A stretch of 64,000 bases of DNA from Brevirhabdus sp. GTDB taxonomy: Bacteria; Pseudomonadota; Alphaproteobacteria; Rhodobacterales; Rhodobacteraceae. Below the pieces are notes generated by a model. The model made no database searches and was not told the origin of the DNA. It saw only the letters and a program-made list of their open reading frames with translations. A program made the position numbers and the translations under genes. Shown here piece after piece: positions 7,943-16,669 of the stretch. The stretch covers positions 62,001-126,000 of the forward strand of contig JAGXFH010000034.1 of the NCBI GenBank assembly GCA_024637315.1, written 5' to 3'. Positions within the stretch are counted from its first letter, which is position 1. Each line of letters starts with the position of its first letter.

Positions 7943-8359
7943 ATGAAACTCACGCGACGTGACGCTTTGGCGCTCGGTCTTGGAGCAACGGCGGCATCGT
8001 TCCTGCCCGCCCGTGCCTTCGCCGCAGCGGATGAGGCGATTGCCGAATTTACCGGCGGTGCAACGCCGGGCGAAGGCGGTCTGACGCTGACCGCCCCCGA
8101 GATTGCAGAAAACGGCAACACCGTGCCGATCGCGGTCGACGCGCCGGGTGCCGAATCGATCGCGATTTTCGCCGCCGGCAACCCGACGCCGAAGGTTGCG
8201 ACCATCAATTTCGGCCCGCTCGCCGGCTCGCAATCGGCGGCAACACGGATTCGCCTTTCCGGGACGCAGGACGTTATCGCCATCGCCAAGATGGCTGACG
8301 GGTCGTTCGTTCAGGCTTCGGCTTTGGTCAAGGTTACAATCGGCGGCTGCGGCGGCTGA
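7943..8359 (+). CDS. soxY: SoxY, sulfur-substrate-carrying protein
   Basis: A 138-residue protein with a Tat signal (TRRDALALGLGATAASFL) and the hallmark C-terminal swinging arm ending GGCGG, whose cysteine carries sulfur intermediates through the Sox cycle. Tat export of the folded SoxYZ pair is known for the family, SoxZ having no signal of its own. The ribosome site is GAGGAGAG. It lies between soxX and soxZ with short gaps. Confidence 0.96.
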   Translation: MKLTRRDALALGLGATAASFLPARAFAAADEAIAEFTGGATPGEGGLTLTAPEIAENGNTVPIAVDAPGAESIAIFAAGNPTPKVATINFGPLAGSQSAATRIRLSGTQDVIAIAKMADGSFVQASALVKVTIGGCGG

Positions 8360-8376
8360 AGCTCAGGAGATAGAAA

Positions 8377-8706
8377 ATGGCAGCAGATGCAAAACCCCGC
8401 GTGAAAGTCCCCAAGACGGCCTCGGCCGGCGAGGTGATCACGATCAAGACCCTGATCAGCCACCAGATGGAATCGGGCCAGCGCAAGGATGGCGACGGCA
8501 ACGTGATCCCGCGCTCGATCATCAACCGGTTCACCTGCGACTTCAACGGGCAGAACGTCATCGACGTGACGCTGGAGCCGGCGATTTCCACGAACCCGTA
8601 TTTCGAGTTCGAGGCGCAGGTGCCCGAAGCCGGCGAGTTCAAATTCGCCTGGTATGACGACGATGGCTCGGTCTACGAGGACGCAAAACAGATCGAGATC
8701 GCCTGA
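8377..8706 (+). CDS. soxZ: SoxZ, partner of SoxY
   Basis: A 109-residue immunoglobulin-like sulfur carrier scaffold without a signal peptide. The N-terminal PRVKVPKTASAGEVITIKTL and the ISTNPYFEFE block are typical of SoxZ. It forms the SoxYZ heterodimer and travels to the periplasm with SoxY through Tat. It is 17 bases after soxY and 29 bases before the soxA ATG. Confidence 0.96.
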   Translation: MAADAKPRVKVPKTASAGEVITIKTLISHQMESGQRKDGDGNVIPRSIINRFTCDFNGQNVIDVTLEPAISTNPYFEFEAQVPEAGEFKFAWYDDDGSVYEDAKQIEIA

Positions 8707-8735
8707 TCGCGCGGGTGCCAAAGGGAGGAACAAGA

Positions 8736-9587
8736 ATGAAGAACAAGATGTTGCGCAGCGTAGCGGTCCTGGTGGCCGTGGGCCTTTCGGCCCCGGTTCT
8801 GGCGGATGAGGATGCCGATCTGGTGATCAACGAAGAGATCGAGATCACTGTCCGCGCCCCGGCGCCCGACCACACGGAAAACCTTTCCGAGATCTTCTCG
8901 GGCTGGGTGTTTCGCTCGGCCGAAACCCAGGCCATGCAGATGGACGATTTCGACAATCCCGGCATGATCGGTGTCGAGAGCGCGATGGCGGACTGGGCGG
9001 CCGTAGACGGGTCAGAGGGCAAGAGCTGCGCCTCGTGCCATGAGGATGCCGAAACCAGCATGAAGGGTGTTCGTGCGGTCTATCCGAAGTGGAATGAAGA
9101 GGCCGGCGAGGTCCGGACGCTGGAAATGCAGATCAACGACTGCCGCACCACGCGGATGGGCGCGGAAGAGTGGAAATGGTCCGGCGACGACATGGTGGAT
9201 ATGACGGCGCTGATCTCTTCGGTGTCGCGCGGGATGCCGATGAACGTTGCCATCGACGGCCCGGCGCGCGAGACTTGGGAGAAGGGCAAGGAGATCTACT
9301 ATACCCGCTACGGCCAGTTGGAACTGGCCTGCGCCAATTGCCACGAGGACAACTACGGCAACATGATCCGGGCAGACCATCTGAGCCAGGGTCAGACCAA
9401 CGGCTTTCCGGTCTACCGGCTGAAAACGGCCTCGCTCAATTCGACACACAAGCGCTTCAGGGGCTGCATCCGAGACACACGCGCCGAAACCTTCGCCGAA
9501 GGTTCTCCGGAATTCATCGCGCTCGATCTCTACGTTGCCTCGCGCGGCAATGGTCTGTCGGTCGAAGGACCGTCCGTCCGCAACTAA
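8736..9587 (+). CDS. soxA: SoxA, diheme cytochrome c catalytic subunit of SoxAX
   Basis: A 283-residue secreted protein (signal ending near VLA) with two heme sites, C98-A-S-C-H102 and C199-A-N-C-H203. The active-site cysteine is at 244 (RFRGCIRDTR); in SoxA it becomes a cysteine persulfide heme ligand. This is therefore the two-heme form seen in Paracoccus and Rhodovulum, not the monoheme type. The ATG at 8736 follows AAGGGAGGAA; a GTG 21 bases upstream in frame is less likely. A strong hairpin follows, so soxXYZA may be a transcription unit partly separated from soxB. Confidence 0.95.
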   Translation: MKNKMLRSVAVLVAVGLSAPVLADEDADLVINEEIEITVRAPAPDHTENLSEIFSGWVFRSAETQAMQMDDFDNPGMIGVESAMADWAAVDGSEGKSCASCHEDAETSMKGVRAVYPKWNEEAGEVRTLEMQINDCRTTRMGAEEWKWSGDDMVDMTALISSVSRGMPMNVAIDGPARETWEKGKEIYYTRYGQLELACANCHEDNYGNMIRADHLSQGQTNGFPVYRLKTASLNSTHKRFRGCIRDTRAETFAEGSPEFIALDLYVASRGNGLSVEGPSVRN

Positions 9588-9588
9588 G

Positions 9589-9627
9589 ACACAACCCCGC
9601 GCCGAAAGACGGGCGCGGGGTTTGTGT
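9589..9627 (+). terminator. Strong hairpin between soxA and soxB (terminator or attenuator)
   Basis: ACACAACCCCGCGCC (9589-9603) pairs with GGCGCGGGGTTTGTGT (9612-9627) with one bulged T, around an 8-base loop. The stem ends in a T-rich stretch on the descending side, so this resembles a factor-independent terminator or an attenuator that would lower soxBCD expression relative to soxXYZA. Confidence 0.65.
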
Positions 9628-9635
9628 TTCCAAAC

Positions 9636-9658
9636 ATATGCAGTTTACCGCATATAAT
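9636..9658. promoter_or_regulatory. Palindrome and TATAAT box before soxB
   Basis: ATATGC (9636-9641) and GCATAT (9650-9655) form a perfect inverted repeat with an 8-base spacer, the same geometry as the SoxR-type operator but a different half-site. A perfect -10 hexamer TATAAT (9653-9658) overlaps its right arm, 17 bases before the soxB ATG. No good -35 is visible. This suggests a separate, regulated soxB promoter after the hairpin; the regulator is unknown. Confidence 0.5.
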
Positions 9659-9675
9659 ACGCCAAGGGGGCACCC

Positions 9676-11370
9676 ATGATCTCTCGTCGCGATTTCCTGC
9701 AAGTCGGCATGGCTGCCTCTGCGCTCTATGGCGCGGGCGGCTTCGGCAACTGGTCGCGGCTGGCCGCTCAGCAGGCGCTGACTCAGGACCAGTTGTTGCA
9801 GTTCGACACTGTCGGCAATGTCACCCTGATGCATATCACCGATCTGCATGCGCAATTGAAACCGGTCTGGTTCCGCGAGCCCGAAATCAACCTTGGGGTT
9901 GGCGCAGCGCACGGCAAGCCGCCGCATGTCAACGGTACCGACTTTCTCAGGATGTTCGGCATCGAGCCGGGCAGCCCCGCAGCCTACGCGCTGACTTACG
10001 TCGATTTCGTGGCGCTGGCGCGGGAATACGGCCAGATGGGCGGCCTTGACCGGGTGGCCACTGTGCTGAAGGCGATCCGGGCCGACCGCCCGGATGCGCT
10101 GCTTCTGGATGGCGGCGATACCTGGCAGGGCAGCTACTCGGCGCTCAAATCCGAAGGTCAGGACATGGTCAACGTGATGAACGCACTTGGCGTCGAGGCG
10201 ATGACCAGCCATTGGGAATTCACCCTTGGCATCGACCGGGTCACCGAGATCGTCGAGAACCACCTGAACTTCCCGTTTCTCGGCGCCAACATTTTCGACG
10301 CCGAATGGGACGAACCCGCCTACGAGCCCTACAAGATGTTCGAACGTGGCGGTGTGCAGATCGCGGTGATCGGGCAGGCTTTCCCCTACATGCCGATCGC
10401 CAATCCGGGCTGGATGTTCCCCGATCTGTCGTTCGGGGTGCGGCAGGAGCGCATGGCAGCGGTCGTTCAAGAGGTTCGCAATGCCGGTGCAGAGGCTGTC
10501 GTTCTGCTCAGCCACAACGGTTTCGACGTCGACCGCAAGCTGGCCGCCGATGTGCCCGGCATCGACGTGATCCTGACCGGCCACACCCATGACGCGATCC
10601 CCGAGCCGGTGCTCGTGGGCAAAACGCATCTCATCGCCAGCGGCAGCCACGGCAAGTTCATCAGCCGCATCGACCTCGACGTGCGGGACGGCGAGGTGAA
10701 AGAGGTCAAGCACAAGCTGATCCCGATTTTTTCCGACGTGATCGCCGCTGATCCCGAGATTGCCGCCCTGATCGACGCAGAGCGCGCGCCATACGCCGCC
10801 GAGATGGCCGAAGTGATCGGCACCACCGACTCGTTGCTGTACCGGCGCGGCAACTTCAACGGCACCTGGGACGACCTGATCTGCAACGCGCTGATCGCCG
10901 AACGCGAGGCCGACATCGCGCTGTCGCCCGGCTTCCGCTGGGGCGCCTCGCTGATCCCCGGCGCCGACATTCGCCGCGAAGACATCTTCAACGCCACAGC
11001 GATGAGCTATCCCGAGGCCTACAGGTCCGAGATGACCGGCGAGACCCTTCACCTGATCCTTGAAGACGTGGCCGACAACCTCTTCAACCCCGATCCCTAC
11101 TATCAGCAGGGCGGCGACATGGTGCGCGTCGGCGGCATGGGGTACCGGATCGACGTGACCAAGCCGCAGGGCAGCAGGATCACCGAAATGACCCTGCTGA
11201 AGACCGGAGAGTTGATAGACCCGGCCAGAAGCTATGTCGTTTCGGGATGGGCCAGCGTCAACGAGGGCACCGAAGGCCCCCCGATCTGGGATGTCGTGGA
11301 AAGCCATATTCGCAACCTTGGAACCGTCTCGATCGAACCGAACCAGTCGGTCGAAGTCGTGAACGGCTGA
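9676..11370 (+). CDS. soxB: SoxB, dimanganese thiosulfohydrolase
   Basis: A 564-residue protein with a Tat signal (SRRDFLQVGMAASAL) and the two domains of the 5'-nucleotidase superfamily. Metal and active-site motifs are visible: TDLHAQLKP, DGGDTWQGS, SHNGFDVDRK and GHTHDAIPEP. SoxB hydrolyses the terminal sulfone of SoxY-bound thiosulfate to release sulfate. It is followed by soxC after 19 bases, whose ribosome site overlaps the gap, giving a soxBCD operon. Confidence 0.96.
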   Translation: MISRRDFLQVGMAASALYGAGGFGNWSRLAAQQALTQDQLLQFDTVGNVTLMHITDLHAQLKPVWFREPEINLGVGAAHGKPPHVNGTDFLRMFGIEPGSPAAYALTYVDFVALAREYGQMGGLDRVATVLKAIRADRPDALLLDGGDTWQGSYSALKSEGQDMVNVMNALGVEAMTSHWEFTLGIDRVTEIVENHLNFPFLGANIFDAEWDEPAYEPYKMFERGGVQIAVIGQAFPYMPIANPGWMFPDLSFGVRQERMAAVVQEVRNAGAEAVVLLSHNGFDVDRKLAADVPGIDVILTGHTHDAIPEPVLVGKTHLIASGSHGKFISRIDLDVRDGEVKEVKHKLIPIFSDVIAADPEIAALIDAERAPYAAEMAEVIGTTDSLLYRRGNFNGTWDDLICNALIAEREADIALSPGFRWGASLIPGADIRREDIFNATAMSYPEAYRSEMTGETLHLILEDVADNLFNPDPYYQQGGDMVRVGGMGYRIDVTKPQGSRITEMTLLKTGELIDPARSYVVSGWASVNEGTEGPPIWDVVESHIRNLGTVSIEPNQSVEVVNG

Positions 11371-11389
11371 GATGAAGGAGCAGAAGACC

Positions 11390-12658
11390 ATGTCTGAAAC
11401 CAGCAACAAGTCCCGGCGCGCCTTTCTCAGGGGTGCTGCGGCTGCAGGTGCGGGGACGGTAGCCGCCGCGGCCACCGCGCGGGCACAGGCCGCGCCCGAT
11501 CCGCTGATCACCGAGGTGCAGCCTTGGGCAAGCGGCTTGGGCGAGGGGGTCGACGCGACACCCTATGGCCTGCCGATCCGGTTCGAGTCGGACGTAATCC
11601 GTCGCAATGTGCCGTGGCTCACCGCCGATCCGATCTCCTCGATCAACTTCACCCCGATCCACGCGCTCGACGGCACCATCACGCCGCAGGGCTGCGCGTT
11701 CGAACGGCATCACTCGGGCGCGATCGAACTGGCCAAGCAGGACTTCCGTCTGATGATCAACGGTCTTGTCGATCAGCCGCTGGTCTTCAGCTACGAGGAT
11801 CTGGAACGCTTCCCCCGGATCAACCGGGTCTTCTTCTGCGAATGTGCCGCCAATACCGGCATGGAATGGGCCGGTGCGCAGCTCAACGGCGCACAATTCA
11901 CCCATGGCATGATCCACAATATGGAATATTCCGGCGTGCCCCTGCGCACCCTCCTGGAAGAGGCCGGGGTCAAGACCGAGGGCAAGTGGGTCTATGTCGA
12001 AGGCGCTGACGCCTCGTCGAACGGTCGCTCGATTCCGCTGGAAAAGGCGCTGGACGATGTATTGGTGGCGTTCAAGGCGAATGGCGAGGCGCTGCGTATG
12101 GAACACGGCTATCCCGTCCGCCTGGTCGTTCCCGGCTGGGAAGGCAACATGTGGGTCAAGTGGCTGCGCCGGATCGAAGTGGTGGAGGGCCCGGTCGAAA
12201 GCCGCGAGGAAACCTCGAAATATACCGACACGCTGGCCGACGGTGTTTCCCGCAAATGGACCTGGGTGATGGATGCGAAATCCATCGTGACCTCGCCCAG
12301 CCCGCAGGCTCCGATCACCCACGGGCCGGGACCGCTGGTCATCACCGGGCTGGCTTGGTCGGGACGGGGCGCCGTCAGCAAGGTCGATGTGTCAAAGGAC
12401 GGCGGCAAGACTTGGGAAACCGCCCGGCTCGCCAATCCGGGAGAGCCGATGGCGCTGACCCGGTTCTATCTGGACACGACCTGGGACGGGTCCGAAATGC
12501 TGCTGCAATCCCGCGCGATGGACGAGACCGGCTATGTCCAGCCGACCAAGGCCATGTTGCGCGAGGTCCGCGGTGAAAACTCGGTCTATCACAACAACTG
12601 CATCCAGACATGGTGGGTCAAGGAAACCGGAGAGGCCGAGAATGTCGAAGTATCGTAA
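11390..12658 (+). CDS. soxC: SoxC, molybdenum-cofactor sulfane dehydrogenase subunit
   Basis: A 422-residue protein with a Tat signal (SRRAFLRGAAAAGAG) and the sulfite-oxidase fold: an oxidoreductase molybdopterin domain with the Moco-ligand cysteine region FFCECAANTGMEW, then a C-terminal dimerisation domain. With SoxD it oxidises SoxY-bound sulfane sulfur, releasing six electrons. Its presence predicts complete oxidation of thiosulfate to sulfate without sulfur globules. The ATG at 11390 lies 9 bases after AAGGAG; the earlier ATG at 11372 is part of the ribosome-site region. Its end overlaps soxD by 17 bases. Confidence 0.95.
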   Translation: MSETSNKSRRAFLRGAAAAGAGTVAAAATARAQAAPDPLITEVQPWASGLGEGVDATPYGLPIRFESDVIRRNVPWLTADPISSINFTPIHALDGTITPQGCAFERHHSGAIELAKQDFRLMINGLVDQPLVFSYEDLERFPRINRVFFCECAANTGMEWAGAQLNGAQFTHGMIHNMEYSGVPLRTLLEEAGVKTEGKWVYVEGADASSNGRSIPLEKALDDVLVAFKANGEALRMEHGYPVRLVVPGWEGNMWVKWLRRIEVVEGPVESREETSKYTDTLADGVSRKWTWVMDAKSIVTSPSPQAPITHGPGPLVITGLAWSGRGAVSKVDVSKDGGKTWETARLANPGEPMALTRFYLDTTWDGSEMLLQSRAMDETGYVQPTKAMLREVRGENSVYHNNCIQTWWVKETGEAENVEVS

Positions 12659-13691
12659 GATCCTGATCGTTGGCACTGCGCTGGCGGCCACCCTCGCCAC
12701 CCCGGCCATGGCCGAGAAACTGGGGCTCGGCCGCGCCGCGCTGCCAGAGGAAATCGCCGCCTGGAATCTTGACGTGTCCCCCGATGGCACCGGCCTGCCC
12801 GAAGGGTCGGGCTCGGTCGAGTATGGCGAGACGGTGTTTTCCGAAAACTGCGCCTCCTGCCACGGCGAATTCGCCGAGGGCGTTGGCAACTGGCCGAAAC
12901 TGGCTGGCGGCGAAGACACGCTAGCGCGAAGGGATCCGGTGAAGACCGTCGGTTCCTACTGGCCCTACCTTTCGACGGTCTGGGACTATGTCCACCGTTC
13001 GATGCCGTTCGGCGCTGCGCAGACGCTGTCGACAGATGATGTCTATGCGATGACCGCCTACATCCTCTATTCCAACTACCTGGTGGACAGCGATTTCGTC
13101 CTCTCCAAGGATAACTTTCTTGATGTCGAGATGCCGAATGCCGACGGATTCATCATCGACGACCGGGAAGAAACAGAGGCGCATTTCTGGACCGAGCCTT
13201 GCATGGAGAACTGCAAGGACGAGGTGGAGATCACGATGCACGCCTCGGTGCTGGACGTGACGCCGGGTACCACAGAAGATGACGCCCCTGCTGAGGCCGA
13301 TACCGTCGCCGAGGCGGATCAGGCTGCCGCCGAGGAAGCGCCGAGGACAGCCGGGGTCGCCGAACCCGATCCCGAACTGGTCGCGGAAGGCGAGAAGGTG
13401 TTCAGGAAATGCCAGGCCTGTCACCAGGTCGGCGAGGGGGCCAAGAACAGGGTCGGCCCGCAGCTGAACAGTGTGCTTGGCCGCACCGCTGGCAGCATTG
13501 ACGATTTCAGATATTCCAACCCGATGAGCGCGGCGGGCGAGGATGGTCTTGCATGGACCGACGAAACCCTAGCCCAGTATCTCGCCGACCCGCGCAAATA
13601 CATCAAGGGAACCAGGATGTCCTTTGCCGGGTTGAGGTCGCAAGACGAAATCGACGCCGTGATTGCCTATCTGGCCACGTTCGCTGAATAG
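12642..13691 (+). CDS. soxD: SoxD, diheme cytochrome c subunit of sulfane dehydrogenase
   Basis: A 349-residue secreted diheme cytochrome. A signal peptide (cleavage near AMA) is followed by a first heme domain with CASCH, an acidic and alanine-rich linker (around DDAPAEADTVAEADQ), and a class I cytochrome c domain with CQACH and the YS.PM methionine region. It accepts electrons from SoxC and passes them to soluble cytochromes. The ATG overlaps the soxC end, implying translational coupling. Confidence 0.94.
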   Translation: MSKYRKILIVGTALAATLATPAMAEKLGLGRAALPEEIAAWNLDVSPDGTGLPEGSGSVEYGETVFSENCASCHGEFAEGVGNWPKLAGGEDTLARRDPVKTVGSYWPYLSTVWDYVHRSMPFGAAQTLSTDDVYAMTAYILYSNYLVDSDFVLSKDNFLDVEMPNADGFIIDDREETEAHFWTEPCMENCKDEVEITMHASVLDVTPGTTEDDAPAEADTVAEADQAAAEEAPRTAGVAEPDPELVAEGEKVFRKCQACHQVGEGAKNRVGPQLNSVLGRTAGSIDDFRYSNPMSAAGEDGLAWTDETLAQYLADPRKYIKGTRMSFAGLRSQDEIDAVIAYLATFAE

Positions 13692-13874
13692 ACCAATCCG
13701 AGGGGGCACCAGGATGCAAGGTGGGTTGCGCCCGATCTTCTGTTGAAGCGCTCAGTGCGCTGATCCTTCCGGCCAAGAGTCGTTCGATTTGCGGCTCCGT
13801 CGGGGCCGCCCAGCCAGCCAGATGTTCGCCGTCGATCCGGGACTGTGTTATGCTGTGTCGAAGGAGGGTCCGCC

Positions 13875-14465
13875 ATGCTGATACGCCGCACGCTTTTCGC
13901 CCTTGCCGCAACACTTTTCGCAGCACCGCTCTGGGCCGAGGTGCGGCTTGGCGATGATGGACTGCACAAGCAGGACTGGTTCCTCGACAGCTTCCTCGAA
14001 ATGCCGGACGATCTGACCGATGCCGCGACCGAGGGCAAGCACCTGATTGTCCTGATAGAGCAGGCTGGATGCCCCTATTGCGAAGCGCTGCACGCCGATA
14101 TTTTCACCCGGCCAGAGATCGTCGAGTACATCACCGCGCATTACGTCGTGGTGCAGCTCGACCTCTGGGGGTCTCGTGAAGTGGTCGATTTCGACGGCGA
14201 GGCACTGCCCGAAAAGGATCTGGCGCGAAAATGGGGCGTCAACTTCACCCCGACCACGCTGATTTTCACCGGGGAAGATGGTGAGCCTGCCAATTTCTTC
14301 GAAGCAGAGGCCTTTCGGATGCCCGGTCTTCTGAAACCCTTCCACTACCTGTCGTCGCTCGAATACGTGGTCGAAGGTCAGCACAACGAGCAGCCGTTCC
14401 AGCGCTTCCTGCAGGACAAGTTCAAGGAGCTTGAAGCCCAGGGGATAACACCGGATGTCTGGTGA
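13875..14465 (+). CDS. Second SoxW-like periplasmic thioredoxin
   Basis: A 196-residue exported thioredoxin-like protein with motif C66-P-Y-C69 and cis-Pro segment NFTPTTLIF. It is paralogous to SoxW at 6.66 kb: the mature N-terminus (VRLGDDGLHKQDW), the EQ.GC..C block and FDGE.LPEKD align. The CxxC interior differs (PY against IY), so redox potential or partner may differ. The ATG at 13875 follows AAGGAGGG. The 183-base gap after soxD has no clear terminator and no operator-like site, only a possible -10 (TATGCT). It probably shares SoxV as reductant; that is inference. Confidence 0.85.
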   Translation: MLIRRTLFALAATLFAAPLWAEVRLGDDGLHKQDWFLDSFLEMPDDLTDAATEGKHLIVLIEQAGCPYCEALHADIFTRPEIVEYITAHYVVVQLDLWGSREVVDFDGEALPEKDLARKWGVNFTPTTLIFTGEDGEPANFFEAEAFRMPGLLKPFHYLSSLEYVVEGQHNEQPFQRFLQDKFKELEAQGITPDVW

Positions 14466-14521
14466 TGGGACTTTGGCAGGGCAGGTCCGAAGATGATTGA
14501 CGCACACATTCAAGATTATTG

Positions 14522-14537
14522 ATTTGATTGCGTGAAT
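14522..14537. promoter_or_regulatory. Candidate SoxR operator before soxE
   Basis: ATTTGATTGCGTGAAT fits ATTC-N8-GAAT at 7 of 8 fixed positions and ends 16 bases before the soxE ATG. The gap from the previous gene is locally AT-rich, and TTGACG (14497-14502) could be a -35. This would allow soxEF to be controlled separately from soxBCD. Confidence 0.5.
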
Positions 14538-14553
14538 ATTGCAGGATCGAAGC

Positions 14554-15252
14554 ATGAAACAACTCCTGCGAGCGTTGACCGCATTGATGCTGACCATGCT
14601 GCCCACCAGCGCCACCGAGATCGGCGATGCAGAGCAGGGTGCTGCGGTGTTTGCCAGTTGCAAGTCCTGTCATCAGATCGGCAAGGATGCCGAGAACCGG
14701 ATCGGGCCGCATCTGAACTCGCTCTTTGGCCGCCGTGCCGGTACGGTCGAGGGCTACCGTTATTCCAAGGGCCTGCAACGACGTGGCAACGACGGCATGG
14801 TCTGGACCTTCGAAAATCTCGACGCGTATATCGAAAACCCCAAGGCGCTGGTCAGCGACACGCGGATGAATTTTGCCGGGGTAGGCGATGCCACCGACCG
14901 CGCCGACCTTCTGGCCTATCTGCGGCAATTCTCTGCCAACCCGCAGAACATCCCCGAAGCGCCGCGCACCGCGATGGCGACCGATCACGAGCTCGACCCC
15001 GCGATCCTCGCGATCCAAGGCGATCCGGCCTATGGCGAATACCTGTCGGGCGAATGCGTCACCTGCCACCAACGCGACGGCGACGACGCGGGAATCCCCT
15101 CGATCACCAACTGGCCAGCCGAGGATTTTGTGGTCGCGCTGCACGCCTACAAGACCGGCTTGCGCCCTCATCCGGTAATGGAGATGCTGGCCAGGCGGCT
15201 GTCGAACGAAGAGATCGCGGCACTCGCCGCCTATTTCAAAACGATAGAATAA
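14554..15252 (+). CDS. soxE: SoxE, diheme cytochrome c
   Basis: A 232-residue secreted cytochrome with a signal peptide (MKQLLRALTALMLTMLPTSA) and two heme sites, C36-K-S-C-H40 in a class I cytochrome domain and C168-V-T-C-H172 in a second domain. In Paracoccus, SoxE with SoxF resembles flavocytochrome c sulfide dehydrogenase. The ATG at 14554 starts the signal peptide; a TTG 15 bases upstream is in frame but gives no better signal. soxF follows after 20 bases. Confidence 0.92.
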   Translation: MKQLLRALTALMLTMLPTSATEIGDAEQGAAVFASCKSCHQIGKDAENRIGPHLNSLFGRRAGTVEGYRYSKGLQRRGNDGMVWTFENLDAYIENPKALVSDTRMNFAGVGDATDRADLLAYLRQFSANPQNIPEAPRTAMATDHELDPAILAIQGDPAYGEYLSGECVTCHQRDGDDAGIPSITNWPAEDFVVALHAYKTGLRPHPVMEMLARRLSNEEIAALAAYFKTIE

Positions 15253-15272
15253 TCAAACTCAGGGAGTACAAC

Positions 15273-16541
15273 ATGAAACTCGACAGAAGACTGTTTCTGG
15301 GAACATCGGTGGCGGCGCTGGGATCGCTTGCCGCGCCGATGGTGATGGGGGCCGCGCATGGCCGTCCGCGCGCCGTGGTGATCGGTGGCGGCGCAGGCGG
15401 CGCCACTGCCGCGCGCTATATTGCAAAGGACAGCAATGGCGAGATCGATGTGATCCTGATCGAGCCGACGCGGGTCTACTACACCTGCTTCTTCTCGAAC
15501 CTCTACATCGGCGGCTTCCGCGAGATGCAGTCGCTGGCCCACAGCTATGGTACGCTGGCAAGCGACTATGGCATCAACGTGATCCACGATTGGGCGACCG
15601 GTGTGGACCGCGACGCGCGGACAGTGGCGCTGGCAGGTGGCGGGTCTCTACCCTATGACCGGCTGATCCTGTCTCCGGGCATGGATTTCGTCGATGGGTC
15701 GGTTCCCGGTTGGGATATCGGTCAGCAGAACCGGATGCCGCATGCCTACAAGGCGGGATCCCAGACCGAGCTTCTCAAGGCACAGGTGATGGCGATGCCC
15801 GAGGGCGGCACATTCGCCATGGTCGCACCGCCCAACCCATTCCGCTGCCCTCCCGGCCCCTACGAGCGGGTCTCGATGGTCGCGCATCTGCTGAAACAGA
15901 CCAATCCCACGGCGAAGATCCTGATCGTCGATCCAATGGAGAACTTCTCGAAACAGGCGCTGTTCGAGGAAGGATGGCAGAAGCATTACGGCGGCATGGT
16001 CCAGCGGATCGGCCCGGATTTCGGCGGCGACAAGGTCGAGGTGCGCCCCGACGCGATGGAGGTCGTCATCGACGGTACGGTGGAAAAGGTCGATGTCTGC
16101 AACGTCATTCCCGCGCAGAAAGCCGGCCGCATCTGCGAAGAGGCCGGACTCAATGATGGTAACTGGGCACCCGTCATCCCGCATACGATGCAATCGCGTG
16201 CCGATGAGAATATCCATGTCCTTGGGGATGCCTCGGCGCAGGGTGACATGCCGAAATCGGGATTCTCGGCCAACAGCCAGGCCAAGGTGGCCGCGATGGC
16301 GGTGCGCGGCGCGCTGACCGGATCGAGCGTATTCCCGGCCAAGTTCACGAATACCTGCTGGTCGCTGATCGACACCGAAGACGGCGTGAAGGTGGGCGCC
16401 AGCTACGAGGCAACCGACGAAAAGATCGCTTCGACCGACAGCTTCGTCAGTCAGACGGGTGAAGATGCGGCCCTGCGCAAGACGACATTTGAGGAAAGCC
16501 TTGGCTGGTATGACGGGATCACCTCGGACATGTTCGGCTGA
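15273..16541 (+). CDS. soxF: SoxF, sulfide dehydrogenase flavoprotein (FccB family)
   Basis: A 422-residue flavoprotein with a Tat-type signal (LDRRLFLGTSVAALGSLA), the FAD motif VVIGGGAGGATAARYI and the two redox cysteines of the family, in YYTCFFSN and NPFRCPPGPYER. The C-terminal half has the FCSD flavin-binding domain (GDAS.QGDMPKSG.SANSQAK). It oxidises sulfide to sulfane sulfur, passing electrons to SoxE. The long frame open upstream is a shadow of soxE; the ATG follows AGGGAG. Confidence 0.93.
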   Translation: MKLDRRLFLGTSVAALGSLAAPMVMGAAHGRPRAVVIGGGAGGATAARYIAKDSNGEIDVILIEPTRVYYTCFFSNLYIGGFREMQSLAHSYGTLASDYGINVIHDWATGVDRDARTVALAGGGSLPYDRLILSPGMDFVDGSVPGWDIGQQNRMPHAYKAGSQTELLKAQVMAMPEGGTFAMVAPPNPFRCPPGPYERVSMVAHLLKQTNPTAKILIVDPMENFSKQALFEEGWQKHYGGMVQRIGPDFGGDKVEVRPDAMEVVIDGTVEKVDVCNVIPAQKAGRICEEAGLNDGNWAPVIPHTMQSRADENIHVLGDASAQGDMPKSGFSANSQAKVAAMAVRGALTGSSVFPAKFTNTCWSLIDTEDGVKVGASYEATDEKIASTDSFVSQTGEDAALRKTTFEESLGWYDGITSDMFG

Positions 16542-16551
16542 GCGCGGTCCG

Positions 16552-16583
16552 GGCGGCCGCAAGGACAATCCGGGGCGGCCGCC
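16552..16583 (+). terminator. GC hairpin after soxF
   Basis: GGCGGCCGC (16552-16560) pairs with GCGGCCGCC (16575-16583) around a 14-base loop, 10 bases after the soxF stop. No T-run follows. It probably limits read-through from soxF into the FNR-controlled unit that starts next. Confidence 0.5.
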
Positions 16584-16600
16584 AGATTCGAGGCAAGGGG

Positions 16601-16614
16601 TTGATGTACATCAA
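16601..16614. promoter_or_regulatory. Perfect FNR/Crp-type binding site
   Basis: TTGATGTACATCAA is a perfect palindrome and an exact match to the FNR-family consensus TTGAT-N4-ATCAA. It stands 56 bases before the DUF302 gene ATG, an activator-like distance. The regulator encoded two genes on has the E..SR recognition signature that reads TTGAT half-sites, so it may bind here; FnrL is the alternative. Confidence 0.75.
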
Positions 16615-16669
16615 CGCCTTGAACTGTGCCGCAGGGCAGTCTGGACTGATCAGGCAATGGAGAAAAGCC

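Noticed and set aside
9514-11511. A 665-codon open frame on the minus strand opposite soxB
   Set aside because: It is a GC-driven shadow of soxB; it has no recognisable domain and soxB is unambiguous.
16601-16669. Extended start of the DUF302 gene
   Set aside because: It would place the coding start inside the FNR-type palindrome and bury the signal peptide; the ATG at 16670 fits better.
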